This document shows, piece by piece, positions 1-7,385 of a DNA stretch of 64,000 nt. A program made the position numbers and the translations under genes. Below the pieces are notes generated by a model that saw only the letters and a program-made list of their open reading frames with translations, had not been told where the DNA came from and searched no databases. Numbering within the stretch: the first letter of the stretch is position 1; each line of letters starts with the position of its first letter. This DNA comes from JADLHS01 sp964561105 (GTDB taxonomy: Bacteria > Verrucomicrobiota > Verrucomicrobiia > Limisphaerales > JADLHS01): contig CAZLOH010000004.1 of NCBI GenBank assembly GCA_964561105.1, positions 1-64,000 of the forward strand, written 5' to 3'.

Positions 1-8
1 CCTCGGCT

Positions 9-356
9 TCAAGCTCGTTCCCACCCAATGACTTGCACCATCAGCTTATCGGGAGACGCCTCGCCCAAGAAAAGGGCGTCCGGTTGGAACCTCAGGCGGA
101 AATAATGTGTTTGGCCACCGGGCATGAGGTCCTCCTCCATCCAGGTTAAATTGCTCAACATTGGTGGCGACGCAACAAAGCTTTTTAGGAGTTCCACTGA
201 GGATTCGTCCTTTGCAGTTGCGTCGCTCAGAAATCCAAGACTCAAGGCAACGCCTAGCCACATCGCCGCCAGCGAGAGTCGGCGCAAGCCGCACCCACAT
301 CCAGCGCACAAGCGCGCGTTCGGTCTGGCATCTCGAGATGATCTGAAAGTATTCAT
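9..356 (-). CDS. small exported protein of unknown function
   Basis: This 115-residue protein has a basic N-terminus and a hydrophobic stretch at about residues 28-48, so it is probably exported or membrane-anchored. The rest has no motif I recognise. It starts 4 bases after the stop of the upstream gtrA-like gene on the same strand, so the two are probably co-transcribed. It may be truncated: verrucomicrobial exported proteins with a similar SF.ASPP..SNL opening are, from memory, longer, and here the stop falls just after a GWERA segment at the window edge. I cannot tell a natural end from a frameshift because the window stops 8 bases later. Confidence 0.5.
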   Translation of the reverse strand: MNTFRSSRDARPNARLCAGCGCGLRRLSLAAMWLGVALSLGFLSDATAKDESSVELLKSFVASPPMLSNLTWMEEDLMPGGQTHYFRLRFQPDALFLGEASPDKLMVQVIGWERA

Positions 357-360
357 TCCG

Positions 361-1062
361 TTAACAATCGCCTCCGCGTTTCAAGTCACGCATTCCGGCA
401 AGTCGCCAATTAAACCTCACATTCATTCCAAAGTTCCAGAGCGTGACGAGACCAATCGTCAGCAAATTGGCCAGGTAAAGGTTCCAACCGAGCCGGCCGT
501 GGAACAGTTCCAGCAGCGCGACGGCGAATAGAATTCCCATTCCGCAAATCGCGTTGAATAACAGAAACCGTCGCAAGCGCGGGAAACCCTCACCTCGGCC
601 GACTCCCATCGGCTGGGAGAGATTTCCACGCATCATTCGCGCTTTGAACCTCTGAACCGTAACAGCCGACGTGAGCCGGCTCTGACTTTTTCCCGACTCC
701 AGATGGAGCGGACTCACGTCCGCTGCTCCAAGTTTCATGAGCCGGGCGACCGAAGGACGAGTGAGGGCTTTGAACGTCCACACCTCGTTCCAGACGAAAT
801 TGTTCACCAGCGCAATTTCCGCCGCGCCCAGTTTGCTCCAGGCGACGTTCCACCCAAGCCGGTTCGGATCCGCCAGCAGGTAGAGCAACCCCATGTCCAC
901 CAGCGTTCCACTGCCACCCACCAGGCAGAACTTGCTCAACTGCCTCAGGCGTTCGAGGGCGAACGCCCGGGGAACGAAGCTTGCCGCGCTGGCGACCGTG
1001 GATTTTGCACGCGCATCCATCGCGCCACACGATGCGGTTTTAAGCTGAACACTCATTTGCAT
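361..1062 (-). CDS. GtrA-like membrane protein with a repeat-encoded insert
   Basis: The protein has the four-helix plan of the GtrA/DPMS flippase family, which moves lipid-linked sugars or is tied to cell-surface polysaccharide synthesis. The first helix carries FCLVGGSGTLVDMG, helix 2 ends in NNFVWNEVWTF, and two further helices follow RRFLLFNAICG. I chose the start at 1062 (MQMSVQ), with 1020 (MDARAK) as an alternative. The frame stays open to 1152, but that extension only translates a 9-bp DNA repeat into PFPPFP units. Between helix 2 and RRFLLFN, where family members normally have a short basic linker, about 45 extra residues (roughly 112-158) are encoded. Their first half is a pair of REP-like hairpins. 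Family assignment is good; the substrate is unknown. Confidence 0.75.
   Translation of the reverse strand: MQMSVQLKTASCGAMDARAKSTVASAASFVPRAFALERLRQLSKFCLVGGSGTLVDMGLLYLLADPNRLGWNVAWSKLGAAEIALVNNFVWNEVWTFKALTRPSVARLMKLGAADVSPLHLESGKSQSRLTSAVTVQRFKARMMRGNLSQPMGVGRGEGFPRLRRFLLFNAICGMGILFAVALLELFHGRLGWNLYLANLLTIGLVTLWNFGMNVRFNWRLAGMRDLKRGGDC
655..730. repeat. inverted pair of REP-like hairpins inside the gtrA-like gene
   Basis: Two short hairpins face each other. One is AGCCG / CGGCT (664-668 and 677-681) and the other AGCGGAC / GTCCGCT (707-713 and 718-724). Read outward, both have the loop core ACGTGAG, as in the REP copies at 1846 and 20086. The segment is translated in the gtrA-like frame. 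A flanking phrase at 634-660 (a variant of TTTGAACCTCTGAACC) recurs at about 53768, which supports a dispersed element. Confidence 0.7.
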
Positions 1063-1092
1063 CCAGTTTCGTTTTCCCTTCCGCGGGTTTCC

Positions 1093-1149
1093 CGGCGGGA
1101 ACGGCGGGAACGGCGGGAACGGCGGGAACGGCGGGAACGGCGGGAACGG
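1093..1149. repeat. 9-bp minisatellite, about 6.3 units
   Basis: Six perfect tandem copies of CGGCGGGAA plus a partial seventh lie just upstream of the gtrA-like gene. A 9-bp period keeps the reading frame, so the minus strand translates as repeated PFP units and artificially extends the open frame to 1152. Such an array could change copy number by slippage and alter the spacing between promoter and gene. Confidence 0.9.
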
Positions 1150-1371
1150 CATGAGCTAACCAAAAGCTTCAGCTTATGTCAAACACTTTTCGGCAGAATT
1201 TTTGCCTTTTTTTCAACTGCTGGCCGGCGCGCGAGGTTGATATGCAAACGGCGTTACCACCCGGCCGGATTACTGCCGTCTTGGTTCAGGCGGGGAGTTC
1301 AAGAGTGCAATCGAAGGTTCCAGCGATTGCCGCAACGTGAAATCACACCGGAGGCATGGAGGTCAACCGGC

Positions 1372-3219
1372 TCAATTCAACTCCGGCTCCACCCACTTGT
1401 TGTGTTCCTTGATCAGGTCCACCAACCGTTCCACGGCTTCGGCCTCGGGGATGTTGAATTTGATGGCCGCCTTGCCGACGTAGAGATTGATCTTGCCGGG
1501 CGCGCCGCCGACGTAGCCGAAGTCCGCATCCGCCATTTCGCCCGGGCCGTTCACGATGCAACCCATGACGGCAATCTTCACACCTTTGAGATGGTGCGTG
1601 CGCGCCTTGATGCGCGCGGTGACGGTCTGAAGGTTGAACAGCGTACGGCCACAACTCGGGCAGGCCACATAGTCCGTCTTGAAGGAACGACACCCCGCCG
1701 CCTGCAAAATGTTGTAAGCCAGCCGGAGCGATTGGCCGCCCCCAGCCTCGCCGCGCACAAGGATCGCATCGCCCATCCCGTCCGCCAGCAAGGCGCCGAT
1801 GACCACCGAGGCCCGGAGCAAAGCGATCTTCGGCTCCAATGCCTCGCAGCCGCCGACGTGAGGCGGCGGATTCCCGACTGGCGCGGAGTCCGCCTCGTTA
1901 CCTCGGCGGCTACCATGGGAGAACAGAGTATCCTTGAGCAATATCGGATTGGTGCGCCCAAGCCGTTTCAGCTTCGCCGCCAGCAAACGAAACGCGGTGA
2001 TGGCCGGCAGATCCACTCCGTCCTTCACCGTCACGAGTTGTGTGTCGCAGTTGATTTCAAAATCCCGGGTCGGATCAATCTCCGCGAGGTTCAGGTCTTC
2101 ATAGACCGCCTCGGGTTTCACATCATCCTTGGGACGAATCTTGGGCGCGACCTTATCCCACGTCGCTTTGGTGACGACCACGCGGATGAGTTGTTCGCCG
2201 CCGCACTTGGTGTGTTCGTTCAGCTCAATCTCAGGCGTGGCCCGCCGCTCGAAGTGAAACGGGTCGAAGGGAAAAGCGGCATCCGAAAAACGGGAAACGT
2301 GATTGGTGAGGCTGGGAATCTGAGCCAGCAGATCGCGGCAGACCTCGAGCTCGCGCGGCGAATCTTCCGTGAGCGAAACGCGGATGGTGTCGCCCAGGCC
2401 ATCGCACAACAGCGAGCCGATGCCGATGGCGGATTTAATTCGTCCATCCTCGCCTTCGCCGGCTTCGGTAACGCCCAGGTGGATCGGATAATTCCAGTCC
2501 GGTCCTTCCTGTTCCAGCCGCGCGACCAGCAGGCGATAGCACTCGATCATCACCTTGGGGTTGGACGACTTCATCGAGAACTTGAAGTTGTGGAAATTGT
2601 GCTTGCGCGCGATGCAGGCAAATTCCAGGGCGCTTTCCACCATGCCGAGCGGGGTGTCGCCGAAGCGATTCATGATGCGGTCGGACAACGAGCCGTGGTT
2701 CGTGCCGATGCGCATGGCCCGCCGGAGTCGTTTACATTCCAGGACGAGCGGCGTGAATTTTTCCTCAATGCGCGCCAGCTCGGCCTGGTATTGCTCGTCG
2801 GTGTATTCCTTGATGGCGAATTTTTTCGAGTCGGCGTAATTGCCGGGGTTCACCCGGATGACTTCGACCCATTTCACCGCTTCCATCGCCGCTTCCGGTT
2901 TGAAATGAATGTCGGCGACGATCGGCACGTGGCAACCGCGCTGGCGGAGTTCGGCGACGATCGCCTGGAGATTGGCCGCATCCTTCACCGTCGGCGCGGT
3001 GATGCGCACGATCTGGCAGCCGACCGCCACCAGGTCCAGCGTCTGTTTCACGCTGGCCGCGGTATCCATCGTGTCGCAGGTGATCATGGATTGCATGACC
3101 ACGGGATGATCACCGCCCACAATCACACCGCCGTTTCGGGGATCACCGATGACGACCTCGCGCGTCTGGCGGCGCCGAAAGACGTAGGGAGATTCGCAAT
3201 AACGCATGGCTGGTGTCAC
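1372..3219 (-). CDS. ispG: 4-hydroxy-3-methylbut-2-enyl diphosphate synthase, long form
   Basis: IspG (GcpE) carries out the [4Fe-4S] reductive ring opening of MEcPP to HMBPP in the MEP isoprenoid pathway. The 615 residues match the long plant/Chlamydia form with an extra middle domain. An N-terminal TIM-barrel part includes GVTEAGEGEDG and IGSLLCDGLGDT. The C-terminal cluster domain has CPSCGRT (Cys520, Cys523) and GCIVNGPGE (Cys554, acidic residue about 561). Residues of about 436-458, GSRRGNEADSAP followed by a PPPHVGG segment, are a translated REPIN element between the middle and cluster domains. The ATG overlaps the rseP stop (ATGA), so the two are translationally coupled. dxr lies two genes upstream in the same pathway. 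All cluster cysteines are intact, so I expect an active enzyme. Confidence 0.95.
   Translation of the reverse strand: MTPAMRYCESPYVFRRRQTREVVIGDPRNGGVIVGGDHPVVMQSMITCDTMDTAASVKQTLDLVAVGCQIVRITAPTVKDAANLQAIVAELRQRGCHVPIVADIHFKPEAAMEAVKWVEVIRVNPGNYADSKKFAIKEYTDEQYQAELARIEEKFTPLVLECKRLRRAMRIGTNHGSLSDRIMNRFGDTPLGMVESALEFACIARKHNFHNFKFSMKSSNPKVMIECYRLLVARLEQEGPDWNYPIHLGVTEAGEGEDGRIKSAIGIGSLLCDGLGDTIRVSLTEDSPRELEVCRDLLAQIPSLTNHVSRFSDAAFPFDPFHFERRATPEIELNEHTKCGGEQLIRVVVTKATWDKVAPKIRPKDDVKPEAVYEDLNLAEIDPTRDFEINCDTQLVTVKDGVDLPAITAFRLLAAKLKRLGRTNPILLKDTLFSHGSRRGNEADSAPVGNPPPHVGGCEALEPKIALLRASVVIGALLADGMGDAILVRGEAGGGQSLRLAYNILQAAGCRSFKTDYVACPSCGRTLFNLQTVTARIKARTHHLKGVKIAVMGCIVNGPGEMADADFGYVGGAPGKINLYVGKAAIKFNIPEAEAVERLVDLIKEHNKWVEPELN
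1846..1914. repeat. REPIN (two inverted REPs) in frame within ispG
   Basis: The right edge, read on the minus strand, is GTAG followed by CCGCC / GGCGG around a GAGGTAACGA loop. The left edge, read on the plus strand, is GCAG followed by GCCGCC / GGCGGC around GACGTGA. The two halves are inverted around a spacer of about 20 bp. Near-identical elements sit in spacers at 20086-20156 and 21286-21361. GTAG plus a GC stem-loop in inverted pairs is the classical REP/BIME layout. Confidence 0.85.
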
Positions 3220-4631
3220 GGTTTGGGCGCGAACACAATCGGCTCGGAGCGTCCCCGGCCGCCACTGCGCACCCAGTCGCCGATGTCATAGAAGGCGATC
3301 CACAACATGAAGGCGATCAACGCCACCGCAAAGCCGCTTTGAATGTAGTTCAAAATCCGGGGACTGGCGGCCTTCCGGCGGACGACTTCAATGAGCGAGA
3401 GCAGAATGTGCCCGCCGTCCAGCACCGGCAGGGGCAGCAGATTCAACAGCGCGAGGTTCACATTGAGCAGCACGCTGAACCAGAGCACCCAGCGCCAGCC
3501 GTCGTCGCTCTGGAAGAACGTCGTGTAAACGCGAATGATCATCACCGCCCCGCCGAGTTGTTGGGCGCCGATGTCGGTGTGTTTGGAGATCACCGCGCCG
3601 ACCGTGGCGAAGATTTGGGATGCACTCGTCGAAATCTGCTCCCACGGGCTGGGATAAGTGAGCGCGCGGTTGGTATTGTCCAGCCAGGCGATGCCGAACA
3701 TGGGCGGCGCATTGGTCGGCGAACTGGGTTTCTCCGCCAGCAACGACCGCTCGAAGCGCTCATCCCCGCGCTGGACGGTGATGGTGATCGGCTTCGCGTC
3801 CTTGTTCGTCATCAACTCCCCGGCGTATTGCACGGCATCAATGCTGTAAATCTTCTCACCGTTGATCGCGACGATTTGATCGCCATGCCGCAGACCGGCC
3901 CGGTCGGCCGGACTGTTGGTGAGCACCGCCCCGATCAGCGCCTTGGAACTGATGTCCACCTGGATCTGCCGGAGCGCCTTCCGCTCGTACCACTTGGTTT
4001 GGCGTTTGTAGGGCTTGGCGTAAACCGTGTTGGTCGCGCCGTCCCGCAGGTAGGTGAGGGCGATGTTGGTGCCTTCGCTCGTAATGACCCGCCAGATGAG
4101 ACTGTCCGACGATTGCGACCCGTAGCTGTTGATGGCGTGGCCATCCACGGCGAGAATCCGGTCGCCTGCGCGCAGGCCCGCCTGCCACGCCGGGCCGTCC
4201 GGCACAACCCAACCGAGCACGGGCGACTTGTCCGCGACGTTGGCGGGCTTGCCGACCTGCCAGACAATGACGGCGAAAACGACCGCGAGCAGAAAGCTGA
4301 ACAGCGGTCCGGCGAACGCGACGATGATCTTGTCCAGCGGAGGGGCCGTGGGCAATTGCTCGGCTTTTTCCTCGGTCTTGCCCTCGATGGCCTCCATGGT
4401 GGCCATTTGCGGGAGCGAGACATAGCCGCCGGCGGGAATCCAGCCGAGGGCATACTCGACGCCATTGAGCTTCTTGCTCCAGATCGGTTTACCGAACCAG
4501 ATGGCGAAGCGCTCCACTTTCATTCCCCGCCAGCGGGCGGCGAGAAAGTGCCCCAGTTCGTGGACGAAGATGAGCAGGTTCAGCGCGAGCAGCGCCTCCA
4601 GGACCACGAAGATTATTTTCAAGCTGGACAT
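3216..4631 (-). CDS. rseP: RseP-type site-2 zinc metalloprotease
   Basis: Membrane-embedded M50 protease that cleaves transmembrane anti-sigma factors and leftover signal peptides. The 471 residues begin with a helix carrying HELGH (His24, Glu25, His28), the first zinc motif. Two PDZ-like domains follow, with VLGWVVPDGPAWQAGLRAGD and VLTNSPADRAGLRHGD. The second metal motif is LPLPVLDGGHI in the third membrane segment, and a last hydrophobic helix is near the C-terminus. Length and order fit RseP. It lies between dxr and ispG, a common bacterial order, and its stop overlaps the ispG start. The real substrates cannot be read from the sequence. Confidence 0.92.
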   Translation of the reverse strand: MSSLKIIFVVLEALLALNLLIFVHELGHFLAARWRGMKVERFAIWFGKPIWSKKLNGVEYALGWIPAGGYVSLPQMATMEAIEGKTEEKAEQLPTAPPLDKIIVAFAGPLFSFLLAVVFAVIVWQVGKPANVADKSPVLGWVVPDGPAWQAGLRAGDRILAVDGHAINSYGSQSSDSLIWRVITSEGTNIALTYLRDGATNTVYAKPYKRQTKWYERKALRQIQVDISSKALIGAVLTNSPADRAGLRHGDQIVAINGEKIYSIDAVQYAGELMTNKDAKPITITVQRGDERFERSLLAEKPSSPTNAPPMFGIAWLDNTNRALTYPSPWEQISTSASQIFATVGAVISKHTDIGAQQLGGAVMIIRVYTTFFQSDDGWRWVLWFSVLLNVNLALLNLLPLPVLDGGHILLSLIEVVRRKAASPRILNYIQSGFAVALIAFMLWIAFYDIGDWVRSGGRGRSEPIVFAPKP

Positions 4632-4708
4632 ATCAAATCAAATCCGCCCCCAACGGAGCGAGGTGAGTATAACGAGGAACCGGCCTGCCGCAATGACGGA
4701 GGTGGTCA

Positions 4709-5854
4709 TCACCGGGCGGCCTCAACGCGCGCCCAGGCATCGGCGGCCAGGATTTGTTCCAACGTCGGATGCGCCACCACCACATGCGCGTCCATCGTGC
4801 GCCGCACGAGTTCGGTGATTTGCGGAAAATTGATCTTTTGGTTCACGAAAGCTTCGACCGCGACCTCATTGGCGGCGTTCAACACCGCAGGCAACGTGCC
4901 GCCCGCTTCGCCCGCCCGCCGCGCCAGATTCAACGCGGGAAAGCGTTCCCCGTCCGGCTCCTCAAACGTCAGGCTGCCCAGTTTCGGGAAATTCGTCTGG
5001 ACACGCCCGCTGGCCGCGCGGTCGGGATACGTCAGGGCATATTGAATGGGCAGGCACATGTCCGGTGTGGAGAGCTGCGCGAGCAGCGAGCCGTCCACGA
5101 ACTCCACCATCGAATGAACAATGCTTTGCGGATGCACCACCACCCCCACCCGCGCCATTTCGATGTCGAACAACCAGCGGGCCTCGATCATCTCGAGGCC
5201 TTTGTTGAAGAGCGTGGCGGAATCAATGGTGATCTTGCGGCCCATGACCCACGACGGATGTTTTAGCGCGCGCTCCACGGTGATCTCGGAAAATTTTTCC
5301 CTGGGCCAGACCGACTTGTCGCGAAACGGCCCGCCGCTGGCAGTGAGAATCAAGCGGCGAACCGAAGCGGACGGCTTGCCATCCAGACATTGAAATATGG
5401 CGGAGTGCTCGCTATCCACGGCCAGGACGCGCACGCCGTATTTGCGCGCCTCGTTCATCACGATTTCCCCCGCCATGACGAGAATCTCCTTGGACGCCAC
5501 GGCGATGTCCTTGCCCGCGCGAATCGCCGCCAGCGCCGGCTGCAAGCCGCCGGTGCCGACGATGGCAATCAGCACAATGTCCGCCTCCGGCAACGTGGCA
5601 AGCCGCACCAGCCCTTCCGGGCCGGCATAGACCTCGCAATTCACACCGAGCGTTCCGCGCAATTCCTCCGCCTTGGCCGGGTCCGCCAGGGAGACGGCAA
5701 CCGGCTGATGTTTGCGCGTCTGCTCGACGAGCAAGGCCGCATTGTTGCCGGCGGCGAGCGCGAGCAGCCGGATGCGATCGGGCAAATCCTCCGCCACCTT
5801 GAGGGCGCTGGTGCCGATGGAGCCGGTGCTGCCGAGGACGACGACGTTTTTCAT
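4709..5854 (-). CDS. dxr: 1-deoxy-D-xylulose 5-phosphate reductoisomerase
   Basis: DXR converts DXP to MEP with NADPH and a divalent metal, the first committed step of the MEP pathway. The 381 residues begin with the nucleotide motif GSTGSIG (8-14). The family's catalytic landmarks follow in order: ASKEILVMAGE, DSEHSAIFQCL, the SGGPFR flexible loop and HPSWVMGRKITIDSATLFNKG. The C-terminal helical domain is complete. It sits upstream of rseP and ispG with a gap of about 77 bp, so two MEP-pathway enzymes share this cluster. Confidence 0.95.
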   Translation of the reverse strand: MKNVVVLGSTGSIGTSALKVAEDLPDRIRLLALAAGNNAALLVEQTRKHQPVAVSLADPAKAEELRGTLGVNCEVYAGPEGLVRLATLPEADIVLIAIVGTGGLQPALAAIRAGKDIAVASKEILVMAGEIVMNEARKYGVRVLAVDSEHSAIFQCLDGKPSASVRRLILTASGGPFRDKSVWPREKFSEITVERALKHPSWVMGRKITIDSATLFNKGLEMIEARWLFDIEMARVGVVVHPQSIVHSMVEFVDGSLLAQLSTPDMCLPIQYALTYPDRAASGRVQTNFPKLGSLTFEEPDGERFPALNLARRAGEAGGTLPAVLNAANEVAVEAFVNQKINFPQITELVRRTMDAHVVVAHPTLEQILAADAWARVEAAR

Positions 5855-5882
5855 TTACGATTTATGATGCACGATTTACACG
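5851..5882. repeat. AAATCG-type microrepeats in the uppS-ispG cluster
   Basis: The dxr/four-helix boundary contains repeated variants of CGATTTAC and CGATTTATG. Matching strings occur at 6281-6310 (AAATCGTAGATCGCAAATCG) and 8563-8596 (TCGTAAATCGTATATCGCG). They sit around the two genes that do not belong to the canonical cluster order. No known element type is recognised. Confidence 0.5.
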
Positions 5883-6235
5883 CGGCCGGAGGCGCGGGCG
5901 GTTTTGGCTGATGAAACCACAATCGCCAGGATTTCGTCGCCCTCCTTCATCAATTCACGGAGGCGCGTGGCTGGAACGAGATTATTATCCACCAGCAACT
6001 CCATCCAAAACAAAGATTCGTCACATTCCTCCTCCACAATGCGAAGCTTGTTGACGAAATCCGCATTCGATTTGGCGCGGGAGACGGCTCGATAGTTCGC
6101 GCCAACGGAGGTTCCGCTGCGCAGCAATTGTTGACCCAGCGTGCGCGCAATCCAGTTGCCGGGTAGCGCCGCACAGAGTTTCACCGCGCGGTTGGCATAA
6201 GCTTTCGTGCGCGCTTTCATTTCTTCGCGTGTCAT
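5876..6235 (-). CDS. four-helix-bundle (23S rRNA IVS/S23-type) protein
   Basis: This 119-residue protein matches the S23 four-helix-bundle family, whose members were first seen in intervening sequences of 23S rRNA genes and whose role remains unclear. Typical features are RTLGQQLLRSGTSVGANYRA, ADFVNKLRIVEEECDES and a C-terminal ELMKEGDEILAIVVSS helix. It lies between cdsA and dxr, where the canonical cluster has no extra gene. Both flanks (5851-5882 and 6281-6310) carry AT-rich repeats built on AAATCG or its complement. That suggests it was inserted, although it is in the operon's orientation. Confidence 0.85.
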   Translation of the reverse strand: MTREEMKARTKAYANRAVKLCAALPGNWIARTLGQQLLRSGTSVGANYRAVSRAKSNADFVNKLRIVEEECDESLFWMELLVDNNLVPATRLRELMKEGDEILAIVVSSAKTARASGRV

Positions 6236-6311
6236 GGTCTCACGGGTTGATCACTTGTCGTGCGTTCGCCAGTTGAGTCGCGCAAATCGTAGATCGCAAA
6301 TCGCAAATCCC

Positions 6312-7232
6312 TCACGGATGCGTCAGGACATGCCTGAGATACAAATACATGATGGGGGCGTTGAACAAAAGGCTATCCAACAAATCCAGGATGCCGCCGA
6401 TGCCAGGGAAAAAACTGCCGGAATCTTTCACGCCGGCCTCGCGTTTGAACAGGGACTCGATCAGGTCGCCGATGACGGCGGTGGAGCTTAAAATGATTCC
6501 CAGGATCACCGCATGCAGGGGCGTCATGCCGGCCATTTTGTCCGCGAGGTAATGTGAGTAAACAAGACTCGCGCCGGTGGCGACGACAATCGCGCCGCCG
6601 AACCCCTCCCACGTCTTCGCCGGGCTGATGCGCGGGATCATCTTGTGTTTGCCGATCAGCGAGCCGACCACATACGCGCCGGTGTCGCTGAATTTCGTCA
6701 CCAGGATGAAGTACAGCACGTAGTACTTTCCGTGATCGTGGATGCCGGGGAAGAAATTGATCTTCTGAATGAAGTTCAACAGCCACGGCACATACATGAG
6801 TCCGAACAGGGTGGTCGAGATGGCCAGGAGGCCGGCGCTGTTGTGCTGGGAGGCCAGTTGCCGCACGCACAGACCGAGCACGAACAGAATGAGGAGGCTG
6901 GTTTCAAAGTCATTGACACGCGCGGGCGTTCCGTGAATGCCAAGATGCCCGGTAAGATGCAGGAAGGTGACGACCATCAACAGCAGGCCCGCGCCGATGC
7001 CCCAGATCTTGAAGCAAACCAGCCCGCGTTTCTCGACCAGCCCGTAAAACTCGATCAACCCCACGCAAGCCAGCACGACCATGAAGAGCAGAAAGACGTA
7101 GTCGGAGATGAACTGGTTGCCGGAGAACATGGCCGCGAGCACCACTCCCCAAAGAATGGTCGTGCTCGTCAGGCGACGGGCAAAGATTTTCGCCTTGGAA
7201 GTTGGCGGCGGCGCGGCGGTCGGGTCGGACAT
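6312..7232 (-). CDS. cdsA: phosphatidate cytidylyltransferase
   Basis: CdsA makes CDP-diacylglycerol from phosphatidate and CTP, the branch point to all major phospholipids. The start at 7232 (MSDPTAAPP) is preferred because the frame further upstream (to 7292) has no family resemblance. The 306 residues form a multi-pass membrane protein. The C-terminal signature runs through SPAKTWEGFGGA, then STAVIGDLIESLFKREAGVKD and PGIGGILDLLDSLLFNAP, with the conserved acidic and lysine residues present. It lies downstream of pfkA and uppS on the same strand, the usual lipid-carrier and phospholipid neighbourhood. Confidence 0.93.
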   Translation of the reverse strand: MSDPTAAPPPTSKAKIFARRLTSTTILWGVVLAAMFSGNQFISDYVFLLFMVVLACVGLIEFYGLVEKRGLVCFKIWGIGAGLLLMVVTFLHLTGHLGIHGTPARVNDFETSLLILFVLGLCVRQLASQHNSAGLLAISTTLFGLMYVPWLLNFIQKINFFPGIHDHGKYYVLYFILVTKFSDTGAYVVGSLIGKHKMIPRISPAKTWEGFGGAIVVATGASLVYSHYLADKMAGMTPLHAVILGIILSSTAVIGDLIESLFKREAGVKDSGSFFPGIGGILDLLDSLLFNAPIMYLYLRHVLTHP

Positions 7233-7385
7233 CGGCGCGGAATCTAGCGAAGGGGAGTTGTGTTGCCAATTTCCAATTCGGACATTTCCCATCCACCCGC
7301 ATCGGGAGACGTAGCCACCAGAACTGTTGCCCTCGCTTGGGGTGAAAGTCCACCGCTGCGGGGATTCCGCTCCGCAAAATGGGTT

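Noticed and set aside
1063..1152. Proline-rich N-terminal extension of the gtrA-like protein
   Set aside because: It only translates the CGGCGGGAA minisatellite; the membrane protein starts later.
703..3291. 862-residue open frame on the plus strand
   Set aside because: It is antisense to gtrA and ispG, Arg/His-rich as high-GC shadow frames are, and shows no family pattern.
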